Assembly (NCBI GenBank): GCA_030635045.1
Contig: DAOVZP010000159.1
Coordinates: 1-5,042, forward strand
DNA: 5,042 nt
Direction: 5' to 3'
Source: Bacteroidota bacterium
GTDB taxonomy: Bacteria; Bacteroidota; Bacteroidia; Bacteroidales; B18-G4
This document shows, piece by piece, positions 1 through 5,042 of this stretch. Numbering within the stretch: position 1 is the stretch's first letter; every line of letters starts with the position of its first letter. Below the pieces are notes generated by a model. That model did no database searches, was not told the DNA's origin, and saw only the letters and a program-made list of their open reading frames with translations. The position numbers and the translations under genes were made by a program.

Positions 1-1243
1 CATGGGGGGTAATAAAATCATTAAGATCAACGATACGACTGCTTTTGTCGATAAGGTCAATAATCAGTACGTGATGGATCGTTTGCGGGGGAAAAAAGGC
101 ACCAGGGTTGATGTGAGCATATACCGTAAAGGCCGGGAAGAACTGATTGAGTACACCATTATCCGTGATAAGATCCCCATTAACAGTATTGATGCTGTAT
201 TCATGGCATCACCGGATGTTGGCTATATTAAACTGAATCGTTTTTCCAGGACTTCTGTCGATGAATTCAAGGAAGCAGTTGCTGAGCTTAATGAGCTGGG
301 TATGCAAAACCTGATACTTGACCTGAGAAGCAATTCAGGAGGATACCTGGGAACTGCCGTTGAACTTTCCGACCAATTCCTGGCGGGTGGCAACCTGATA
401 GTGTATACTGAGGGGCTGAAATCGCCTGAGCAAAAATACTGGGCCAGCCCGGGAGGAAGTTTTTCACAAGGAAAACTGGTTATACTGATCGATGAAGGGT
501 CAGCATCGGCCAGCGAGATCGTCTCAGGTGCTGTGCAGGACTGGGACCGTGGGTTGATAATAGGCAGGAGGTCGTTTGGGAAAGGCCTTGTACAGCGCCC
601 ATTTCCGCTTCCCGACGGATCTGCGATCAGGCTTACAACGGCAAAGTACTTCACGCCAACCGGCAGAAGCATTCAAAAACCATACGATAATGGCCTTGAA
701 GATTATTATATGGATGTATACAACAGGATGAAACATGGAGAACTCGTACATCCCGACAGCATAAAATTCCCTGATTCCCTCAAATATTATACACCTGCAA
801 ACCGTGTGGTTTACGGTGGAGGAGGGATCATGCCCGATATTTTTATTCCATGGGATTCAACATGGATATCGGATTACTACACGGAATTACGCAGGAAAGG
901 CATCCTGAACCAGTTCACTGTGCAATATGTAAATGATCATCGCGAAGAGATTCTTTCCGGGTTCCCAGAGGTTAGGGACTATATTGCCGGCTTTGCTATC
1001 GACGAAGCTTTCATGAATGACTTTTTTGCCTTTGCGGAAGATAAGGAAGTAGAATTTGATGAGGAAGGGTATGAGGCTTCAGGAGAATTCCTGCGAACAC
1101 AGATCAAAGCATGGATGGCCAGGAACCTCTGGGACATTTCTGCATCTTATGAAGTCTTTTCAGAAATGGATGATGGCTTCCTGAAAGCTATGGAAGTACT
1201 CAAGGATGAGTCCTTGTTCAAGGATTTGAAAATACATTATTAA
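1..1243 (+). CDS. S41 family C-terminal processing peptidase (Ctp/Prc/tail-specific protease), 5'-truncated by the window edge
   Basis: Serine protease of the CtpA/Prc type, a family that normally acts in the periplasm or envelope and cleaves near protein C-termini. The visible 413 residues start inside a PDZ domain (residues 1-about 55; the GGNKIIKIND stretch matches the usual GDxIxxIN), so the ATG at position 2 is an internal Met and the real start, with any signal peptide, lies upstream. The catalytic core follows: YIKLNRF (about 75-81), LILDLRSNSGG (about 104-114), GSASASE (166-172) with predicted nucleophile Ser169, and FGKGLVQ (192-198) with general base Lys194 and Gln198. The Ser-Lys spacing of 25 and the Gln at Lys+4 match characterised family members. 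R268-D279 (RVVYGGGGIMPD) is the usual C-terminal core motif. About 110 further residues, acidic and probably helical, follow it; such tails occur in Bacteroidota homologues. The family is certain; the substrate and exact subgroup are not. The gene ends 109 bases before the next one, which has its own candidate promoter. Confidence 0.95.
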   Translation, partial: MGGNKIIKINDTTAFVDKVNNQYVMDRLRGKKGTRVDVSIYRKGREELIEYTIIRDKIPINSIDAVFMASPDVGYIKLNRFSRTSVDEFKEAVAELNELGMQNLILDLRSNSGGYLGTAVELSDQFLAGGNLIVYTEGLKSPEQKYWASPGGSFSQGKLVILIDEGSASASEIVSGAVQDWDRGLIIGRRSFGKGLVQRPFPLPDGSAIRLTTAKYFTPTGRSIQKPYDNGLEDYYMDVYNRMKHGELVHPDSIKFPDSLKYYTPANRVVYGGGGIMPDIFIPWDSTWISDYYTELRRKGILNQFTVQYVNDHREEILSGFPEVRDYIAGFAIDEAFMNDFFAFAEDKEVEFDEEGYEASGEFLRTQIKAWMARNLWDISASYEVFSEMDDGFLKAMEVLKDESLFKDLKIHY

Positions 1244-1292
1244 TATCCTCTCCTCTGGGAATAATTATTTTCATTAAAAAATATATGTCGTG

Positions 1293-1321
1293 TTGATAAA
1301 GAAAATAATTGTATAAATTTG
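1293..1321 (+). promoter_or_regulatory. Candidate Bacteroidetes-type promoter for the DHOD-like gene
   Basis: A TTG at 1293-1295 (-33 element) is followed after 18 bases by TAAATTTG at 1314-1321. The latter is an exact match to the TAnnTTTG -7 element recognised by the primary sigma factor of Bacteroidetes. Transcription would begin a few bases after 1321, giving a leader of about 25 bases before the ATG at 1353. The surrounding 1244-1352 spacer is AT-rich and shows no other structure. Because AT-rich DNA yields such matches by chance, support rests on the spacing and on the position between two genes. Confidence 0.55.
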
Positions 1322-1352
1322 TTCATTCAAAACTCCTAATTTTAGAGATAAG

Positions 1353-2339
1353 ATGGCAAATTTATCAACCTCCTATATGGGGTTCAACCTTAAGAATCCT
1401 ATCATTGTCGGAAGCTCGGGCCTGACAAATTCTGTTGAAAATATTGTTGAAATTGAGAAGAACGGCGCTGCTGCCGTGGTGTTGAAATCCTTATTCGAGG
1501 AGCAGATCAACCATACGATCAGCAAAACCATGCACAGTACAGCAGATAATTTTTCATATCCCGAAGCTGATGATTATATCAGTAACTACACCCGGCAGAA
1601 TGATGTTGATAACTACCTTAAACTGATTAAGGGGGCGAAAGAAAAGGTGCAGATCCCCGTTATTGCCAGCATCAACTGCATTTCGTCAGCCGACTGGATA
1701 TCCTTTGCCAATAAGATTCAGGATGCCGGAGCTGACGGGCTGGAGCTGAATATCTTTATTTTGCCTTCTGACCCGAAGCATGATGCCTCGCAAAATGAAG
1801 CCGTTTATTTCGAGATCATTGAAAATGTAAGAAAGCAGCTAAGCATTCCGATAGCAGTGAAGATCAGCTATTATTTTTCCGGATTCGCCAACACTGCAGT
1901 AAAACTTTCCTGGACAGGGATCAATGGACTTGTGTTCTTTAACAGGTTTTTCTCTCCGGATATTGATATTGACAATTTCAAAGTAACTGCCACCAATGTG
2001 TTCAGCCAGCCGGAAGAACTTGCCATGTCATTGCGTTGGGTGGCTATGCTGAGCAGCCGGCTGCATTGCGATGTTGCAGCCTCCACAGGCATCCATGATG
2101 GCGCTGCCGTTATCAAGCAACTGCTGGCCGGTGCCAAAGCAACCCAGATAAGCACCATATTGTATAAAAAGGGCTTTGAACAGATCGGTGTGATGCTGAA
2201 AGAACTTGAAGCGTGGATGGACAAACATAATTTCAGCAAACCGGATGATTTCATCGGAAAGATGAGCATCAAAGAGCTTGAAAATCCAGCTGCCTATGAG
2301 AGGGTGCAGTTCATGAAGCACTTTTCGGGAATAGAGTAG
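1353..2339 (+). CDS. Dihydroorotate dehydrogenase-like FMN protein with a non-canonical active-site loop
   Basis: A 328-residue alpha/beta-barrel protein of the dihydroorotate dehydrogenase (DHOD) superfamily. From the N-terminus: GFNLKNPIIVGSSGLT (10-25), the usual barrel opening; VVLKSLFEEQ (42-51) with Lys45, corresponding to the FMN-contacting Lys of class 1A enzymes; IPVIASINCIS (101-111); ELNIFILPSDP (131-141); IAVKISYYF (167-175) with Lys170; LVFFNRFF (193-200) with Asn197; and STGIHDG (244-250) followed by LLAGAKATQIST (257-268), the phosphate-binding end for FMN. FMN-contacting positions are therefore kept, but NLSCPN, which carries the catalytic Cys of class 1A enzymes, is replaced by NIFILPSD, with no Cys or Ser at the aligned place. 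From memory, a related NIYYIPTD form is typical of the separate 'DHOD-like' family in Bacteroidota and other phyla, so this is probably a different oxidoreductase rather than PyrD. The substrate is unknown. The start at 1353 fits the conserved N-terminus and lies about 30 bases after the candidate promoter; there is no strong ribosome binding site. Confidence 0.88.
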   Translation: MANLSTSYMGFNLKNPIIVGSSGLTNSVENIVEIEKNGAAAVVLKSLFEEQINHTISKTMHSTADNFSYPEADDYISNYTRQNDVDNYLKLIKGAKEKVQIPVIASINCISSADWISFANKIQDAGADGLELNIFILPSDPKHDASQNEAVYFEIIENVRKQLSIPIAVKISYYFSGFANTAVKLSWTGINGLVFFNRFFSPDIDIDNFKVTATNVFSQPEELAMSLRWVAMLSSRLHCDVAASTGIHDGAAVIKQLLAGAKATQISTILYKKGFEQIGVMLKELEAWMDKHNFSKPDDFIGKMSIKELENPAAYERVQFMKHFSGIE

Positions 2340-2342
2340 GCG

Positions 2343-2382
2343 TGTTGGGCCCCTCGGCTTCGCTCGGGACAGGCTGTTGGGC
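2343..2382. repeat. GC-rich 24-bp segment flanked by perfect 8-bp direct repeats
   Basis: TGTTGGGC occurs at 2343-2350 and again at 2375-2382, bracketing a 24-base segment (2351-2374) that contains CCTCGGCTTCGCTCGGG. This core can fold weakly: CCC 2351-2353 pairs with GGG 2366-2368, and GGC 2356-2358 pairs with GCT 2362-2364 (one G-T pair) around a TTC loop. The two 8-mers are 32 bases apart, which is not a multiple of the 7-bp period of the adjacent array, so they are not simply in register with it. I recall very similar CTCGGCTTCGCTCGG strings scattered between genes of environmental Bacteroidota, which suggests a dispersed element, but I could not search. Confidence 0.6.
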
Positions 2383-2385
2383 GTT

Positions 2386-2441
2386 GGGCTGTGGGCTGTG
2401 GGCTGTGGGCTGTGGGCTGTGGGCTGTGGGCTGTGGGCTGT
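2386..2441 (+). repeat. Perfect tandem heptamer array (GGGCTGT)8, potential G-quadruplex
   Basis: Eight uninterrupted, identical copies of GGGCTGT fill 56 bases, preceded by the degenerate copies AGGCTGT (2371-2377) and GGGCGTT (2379-2385). The eight GGG runs are separated by four-base CTGT loops, which meets the G3N1-7 consensus for a G-quadruplex twice over on the + strand. The array starts 47 bases after the stop codon of the DHOD-like gene, so any read-through transcript would carry the G-rich strand. It is outside coding sequence, so copy-number changes would not shift a reading frame. Perfect identity between copies suggests recent expansion. Confidence 0.95.
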
Positions 2442-2533
2442 ATAAAAATGGCCATCTAATTTCAAACTTAAAATTCAACACCCAACACTCTTTGCGAGTC
2501 ATAGCGTCCCAGCGGTTAAGGAATATCGATAAT

Positions 2534-2550
2534 TGGATATCTAATATCCA
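2534..2550. repeat. Short hairpin, 7-bp stem with CTA loop
   Basis: TGGATAT (2534-2540) and ATATCCA (2544-2550) are perfect inverted repeats around the three-base loop CTA. No T-run follows, so it is not a convincing terminator. It abuts the AC-rich heptamer array and may be part of the same repetitive block. Confidence 0.5.
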
Positions 2551-2575
2551 CCCAACACTCAACATCCAACACTCA
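2548..2575. repeat. AC-rich heptamer array (ACAYYCA type)
   Basis: Four successive heptamers: CCACCCA, ACACTCA, ACATCCA, ACACTCA. The ten-base word CCCAACACTC in this array (2551-2560) also occurs at 2481-2490, and CCAACACTC recurs at 2567-2574 with one extra preceding base shared, so the same unit flanks the unique piece 2491-2530 on both sides. The tail ACTCAAAAC (2571-2579) is repeated exactly at the end of the window (5034-5042). No coding role is apparent. Confidence 0.65.
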
Positions 2576-2633
2576 AAACCTTTTGTGGCATAACATTTGT
2601 CATATTCGTGAACAAAAAGTGAAGAAAAATGTT

Positions 2634-2641
2634 TAATTTTC
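2634..2641 (+). promoter_or_regulatory. Weak candidate -7 element for the homogentisate/HPPD operon
   Basis: TAATTTTC differs from the Bacteroidetes -7 consensus TAnnTTTG only in the last base. No TTG is found at the expected distance upstream (around 2610-2615), so the match is weak. If it is used, transcription would begin at about 2646-2648, exactly where the palindrome 2645-2662 starts, which would suit a repressor site. Confidence 0.25.
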
Positions 2642-2644
2642 AGT

Positions 2645-2662
2645 TCCATTACCAATAATGGA
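2645..2662. promoter_or_regulatory. Perfect palindrome TCCATTA-N4-TAATGGA, candidate operator or leader hairpin
   Basis: TCCATTA (2645-2651) and TAATGGA (2656-2662) are perfect inverted repeats around CCAA. The site ends 35 bases before the ATG of the homogentisate dioxygenase gene and is the only perfect dyad of this size I found near it. The 18-bp twofold-symmetric form fits a dimeric transcription factor; tyrosine-degradation genes are commonly controlled by such regulators in other bacteria. It could equally form a short hairpin in the mRNA leader. No regulator gene is in the window, so its partner is unknown. Confidence 0.45.
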
Positions 2663-2697
2663 CATGAATTAAAATCAATCACTAACTCACGGATCAA

Positions 2698-3858
2698 ATG
2701 CCTTTTTATCATCGACTGGGAGAGATCCCCCATAAAAGACATACACAGTTCAGAAAACCGAATGGTGAACTATATGCAGAGCAGGTGGTTTCCACTGAAG
2801 GCTTTTCAGATGACTATTCACTGGTATACCATACTCATCCCCCCACAAAGGTTAAAGCGATTGACGAACCATACTCCGTTGCCCCGGAAGTATTTATTGA
2901 AAAAAACCTCCAACACCGGAGTTTTCAGGGATTTTCAGTAAAACCTGAGAAAGATTACCTGAAAAGCCGTAAAACGATTATGTTCAATAATGATCTGGCA
3001 ATTATCCTGGCGGCACCTGAAAATTCCATGGAAGATTACTTTTTTAAAAATTCCGGTGCTGATGAGATGGTCTTTGTACATGAGGGTGAAGGCGTGTTAA
3101 AAACTATGTACGGACTGCTGGATTTCAAGCCCGGGGATCATCTTATAATCCCACGTGGAGTGAGCTATCAGCTGCATTTTAATACTAAAGCCAACAGGCT
3201 CCTGATCATGGAGTCGTATACTCCCATCAGGATCCCCAAAAGATATTTGAGCAAACAAGGACAGCTTCTGGAACATTCACCTTTTTATGAACGGGATATC
3301 CGGATTCCTCAACAATTGGAAACTCATGATGAAGAAGGCGACTTTCTTGTGTATGTCAAGCGTGATCACATGATGTACCCATATCATTTTGCTACCCATC
3401 CTTTTGACCTTATTGGCTGGGATGGATATCATTATCCCTATGCATTGTCAATCCATGACTTTGAGCCCATTACAGGGCGTGTGCATCAGCCACCCCCTGT
3501 GCATCAGACCTTCGAAGGACGCAATTATGTGACCTGTGCCTTTGTGCCCAGATTGTACGATTATCACCCGGATGCGATCCCCGCCCCGTATTATCACAGC
3601 AATGTTGATTCTGATGAGGTGCTGTACTATGTCGATGGTGAGTTTATGAGCCGTAAGCATGTTGAACGTGGCCAGCTGACTCTTCATCCCACCGGCATCC
3701 CTCACGGGCCTCACCCGGGAACAATAGAGAAAAGCATAGGGCAAAAAGAAACCAAGGAGCTGGCAGTGATGATCGATACTTTCAAACCCTTGAAACTGAC
3801 AAAATATGCAATGGAGATTGAGGATGAAGACTATTACCTCAGCTGGCTCGACGAATAA
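2698..3858 (+). CDS. hmgA: Homogentisate 1,2-dioxygenase
   Basis: Cytosolic Fe(II) dioxygenase that opens the ring of homogentisate with O2 to give maleylacetoacetate in phenylalanine/tyrosine breakdown. The 386 residues match the short bacterial form; human and Pseudomonas enzymes are about 430-445 aa. An N-terminal cupin-like barrel contains ADEMVFVHEGEG (121-132) and FKPGDHLIIPRG (143-154). The C-terminal cupin carries GWDGYHYPYA (240-249), GRVHQPPPVHQTF (260-272), PYYHSNVDSDEV (297-308) and HPTGIPHGPHPG (330-341). Predicted iron ligands are His300, Glu307 and His336; His263 probably corresponds to the active-site His292 of the human enzyme. All key residues are present. The start at 2698 gives MPFYHRLGEIPHKRHTQFRKP, the usual N-terminus of this group; no strong ribosome binding site precedes it. 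It is the first gene of a probable operon with HPPD, 19 bases downstream, which makes its substrate. The upstream palindrome is a candidate control site. The need for O2 implies an aerobic or facultative host. Confidence 0.96.
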   Translation: MPFYHRLGEIPHKRHTQFRKPNGELYAEQVVSTEGFSDDYSLVYHTHPPTKVKAIDEPYSVAPEVFIEKNLQHRSFQGFSVKPEKDYLKSRKTIMFNNDLAIILAAPENSMEDYFFKNSGADEMVFVHEGEGVLKTMYGLLDFKPGDHLIIPRGVSYQLHFNTKANRLLIMESYTPIRIPKRYLSKQGQLLEHSPFYERDIRIPQQLETHDEEGDFLVYVKRDHMMYPYHFATHPFDLIGWDGYHYPYALSIHDFEPITGRVHQPPPVHQTFEGRNYVTCAFVPRLYDYHPDAIPAPYYHSNVDSDEVLYYVDGEFMSRKHVERGQLTLHPTGIPHGPHPGTIEKSIGQKETKELAVMIDTFKPLKLTKYAMEIEDEDYYLSWLDE

Positions 3859-3877
3859 GAATTAAAATTACAATACA

Positions 3878-4972
3878 ATGAGTGAAGATTTTTTACCCAT
3901 CAACGGGACCGATTATGTTGAATTCTATGTAGGTAATGCCAAGCAGGTGGCTTATTATTACCAGAGTGCTTTTGGCTTTCAGCCACTGGCATATAGTGGA
4001 TTGGAAACCGGCAACAGGGAAAGGACATCCTATGTCCTGGTTCAGGATAAGATACGTTTTGTATTCACCACCGCATTGATACCCGACTCAGTAGTTGCTG
4101 ATCATGTGAAGGAGCATGGTGACGGTGTTAAGGTGATAGCCCTCTGGGTTGATGATGCAGCTAAATCATGGAAAGAAACAACAAGCAGGGGGGCAAAATC
4201 TTATTTCGAACCATACACAAAAAAAGATGAACATGGTGAAGTTGTGATGGCTGGCATTCATACCTATGGAGAGACCGTACACATTTTCGTAGAAAGAAAA
4301 AATTATAAAGGAGTCTTCCTCCCCGGATATGAAAAGTGGGAACCGGAATACCGGCCCGGACCCACCGGACTGAAATATGTTGACCATATGGTAGGCAATT
4401 TAGGCTGGGGTGAGATGAACACCTGGGCAAAATTCTATCAGGATGTGATGGGGTTCCGGCAGCTGATCTCTTTTGATGATAAAGACATTTCTACCGAATA
4501 CACTGCCCTTATGAGCAAGGTGATGTCGAATGATAACGGAAGGATCAAGTTCCCCCTCAACGAGCCTGCCAAAGGCAGAAAGATGTCGCAGATCGAGGAA
4601 TATATCAACTTTTATCGGGGAGCGGGCGTGCAGCATGTTGCCATGGCGACTGATGATATCATCCATACTGTCAGGCAGCTCATAAAAAGAGGCGTTGAAT
4701 TCCTGTATGTCCCTTCTTCTTATTACGATACAGTACTCGATAGGGTAGGACATATTGATGAGGAGCTCAAGGCTCTTCAGGAGCTTGGTATCCTGCTCGA
4801 TCGTGATGACGAAGGCTATCTGCTCCAGGTATTTACAAGGCCGGTGGAAGACCGTCCCACGGTATTTTTTGAGATCATACAACGTAAAGGGGCAAAATCC
4901 TTTGGCAAAGGGAACTTCAAGGCCCTGTTTGAATCTATTGAAAGAGAACAGGAACGCAGAGGAACCCTATAG
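3878..4972 (+). CDS. hppD: 4-Hydroxyphenylpyruvate dioxygenase
   Basis: Fe(II) dioxygenase that converts 4-hydroxyphenylpyruvate and O2 to homogentisate and CO2, the step before HGD in tyrosine breakdown. The 364 residues are the normal bacterial length. Two vicinal-oxygen-chelate domains are visible: an N-terminal, non-catalytic one opening with GTDYVEFYVGNAKQVAYYYQ (10-29), and a catalytic one from about LKYVDHMVGN (165-174). Predicted iron ligands are His170 (YVDH), His253 (GVQHVAMAT) and Glu332 (VFFEIIQR). SKVMSNDNGRIKFPLNEPA (213-231), LLQVFTRP (315-322) with Gln317, and the C-terminal FGKGNFKALFESIE (342-355) are family signatures for substrate binding and the lid helix. The start at 3878 lies 19 bases after the HGD stop in an AT-rich gap with no promoter or clear ribosome binding site, so the two genes are probably co-transcribed. 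Nothing is truncated. I see no reason to prefer hydroxymandelate synthase, a close relative, because the adjacent HGD gene uses the HPPD product. Confidence 0.96.
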   Translation: MSEDFLPINGTDYVEFYVGNAKQVAYYYQSAFGFQPLAYSGLETGNRERTSYVLVQDKIRFVFTTALIPDSVVADHVKEHGDGVKVIALWVDDAAKSWKETTSRGAKSYFEPYTKKDEHGEVVMAGIHTYGETVHIFVERKNYKGVFLPGYEKWEPEYRPGPTGLKYVDHMVGNLGWGEMNTWAKFYQDVMGFRQLISFDDKDISTEYTALMSKVMSNDNGRIKFPLNEPAKGRKMSQIEEYINFYRGAGVQHVAMATDDIIHTVRQLIKRGVEFLYVPSSYYDTVLDRVGHIDEELKALQELGILLDRDDEGYLLQVFTRPVEDRPTVFFEIIQRKGAKSFGKGNFKALFESIEREQERRGTL

Positions 4973-4976
4973 ATAT

Positions 4977-5011
4977 TCGATTGTCGGTTTTCGATTTTCG
5001 ATATCCGAAAT
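4977..5011. repeat. Degenerate heptamer array (TCGATTT type)
   Basis: Five consecutive heptamers begin four bases after the HPPD stop: TCGATTG, TCGGTTT, TCGATTT, TCGATAT, CCGAAAT. They diverge from each other by one to three bases. A five-base stem (TTTCG 4996-5000 with CGAAA 5006-5010) can form at the 3' end, but no clear U-tract follows. Confidence 0.6.
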
Positions 5012-5012
5012 A

Positions 5013-5042
5013 ATTTAAAATTAAAAACTAAAAACTCAAAAC
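5013..5042. repeat. AT-rich heptamer array running off the window
   Basis: Four heptamers, ATTTAAA, ATTAAAA, ACTAAAA and ACTCAAA, follow the TCGATTT array and continue as AC to the last base. The closing ACTCAAAAC is identical to 2571-2579 upstream of the HGD gene. The composition is low in complexity, so a 7-bp period here is weaker evidence than in the GC-rich array. Confidence 0.45.

Larger units (their letters stand above)
2340..2697. other. Gene-free intergenic region carrying several repeats
   Basis: No credible protein or RNA gene lies in these 358 bases. The short open frames on both strands across 2340-2600 are produced by the heptamer arrays: their translations are SPQPTAH-type repeats or repeat-derived peptides. 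In order the stretch holds a GC-rich hairpin-like element (2351-2374), the (GGGCTGT)8 array, a unique piece (2491-2530), a small hairpin (2534-2550), an AC-rich heptamer array (2548-2575), and an AT-rich leader of the next gene with a perfect palindrome (2645-2662). I see no rho-independent terminator with a U-tract after the DHOD-like gene. Confidence 0.8.

Noticed and set aside
2..4. ATG at position 2 as the true start of the protease
   Set aside because: It falls inside the PDZ fold, and the family needs an N-terminal export signal and the first half of PDZ, so the gene begins upstream of the window.
2386..2575. CRISPR array
   Set aside because: The repeats are 7 bp and directly adjacent, with no spacers and no cas genes.
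2342..2593. Open frame of 83 codons on the + strand downstream of the DHOD-like gene
   Set aside because: It runs through the GGGCTGT array and the AC-rich repeats; its peptide is repeat-derived (ALGCGLWAVGCG type), with no recognisable domain.
2592..2633. Inverted pair AACATTT / AAATGTT upstream of hmgA
   Set aside because: The arms are AT-rich and separated by 28 bases, which is expected by chance in this composition.
2028..2742. Antisense open frames with SPQPTAH repeats
   Set aside because: The proline/histidine repeats are just the reverse strand of (GGGCTGT)n; a 7-base unit stays open in several frames. The rest overlaps the DHOD-like gene.
4400..4882. Antisense open frame of 160 codons inside the HPPD gene
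   Set aside because: It is a shadow of a strongly conserved gene; the + strand frame carries all the HPPD ligands and motifs.
4996..5010. Terminator after HPPD
   Set aside because: TTTCG/CGAAA gives only a five-base AT-rich stem inside a heptamer array, and the following bases are mixed A and T without a clean U-tract.

Overview
The window reads as chromosomal DNA of an aerobic or facultatively aerobic member of the Bacteroidota, probably an environmental lineage. The evidence is the S41 protease with a long C-terminal helical tail, the DHOD-like protein, the short (about 386 aa) homogentisate dioxygenase next to 4-hydroxyphenylpyruvate dioxygenase, start codons without clear Shine-Dalgarno sequences, a good match to the Bacteroidetes promoter (TTG-N18-TAAATTTG), and AT-rich or heptamer-repeat intergenic DNA. 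The taxon is inferred from family resemblance and was not searched. All four genes lie on the + strand.

Layout. 1-1243: the 3' part of an S41 C-terminal processing protease; the window cuts into its PDZ domain. 1244-1352: a short spacer with a candidate promoter. 1353-2339: a dihydroorotate-dehydrogenase-like flavoprotein whose canonical catalytic Cys/Ser motif is replaced. 2340-2697: 358 bases without a credible gene. They hold a GC-rich hairpin-like element, eight perfect copies of GGGCTGT (a potential G-quadruplex), a second, AC-rich heptamer array, a small hairpin, and next to the following gene a perfect 7-4-7 palindrome. 2698-3858: homogentisate 1,2-dioxygenase. 3878-4972: 4-hydroxyphenylpyruvate dioxygenase. 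4973-5042: two more degenerate heptamer arrays running to the window edge.

Function. The last two genes, 19 bases apart, form a probable operon for consecutive oxygen-dependent steps of tyrosine breakdown: HPPD makes homogentisate and HGD opens its ring to maleylacetoacetate. The later steps (maleylacetoacetate isomerase, fumarylacetoacetase) are not in the window. The protease and the DHOD-like gene have no evident link to this pathway.

No undescribed multi-gene system is visible. The least explained signal is in the noncoding DNA: at least four arrays of unrelated sequence, two perfect or near-perfect and two degenerate, share a 7-bp period. One contains a 24-bp GC-rich segment flanked by perfect 8-bp direct repeats. 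The palindrome ahead of the tyrosine operon is the best regulatory candidate.
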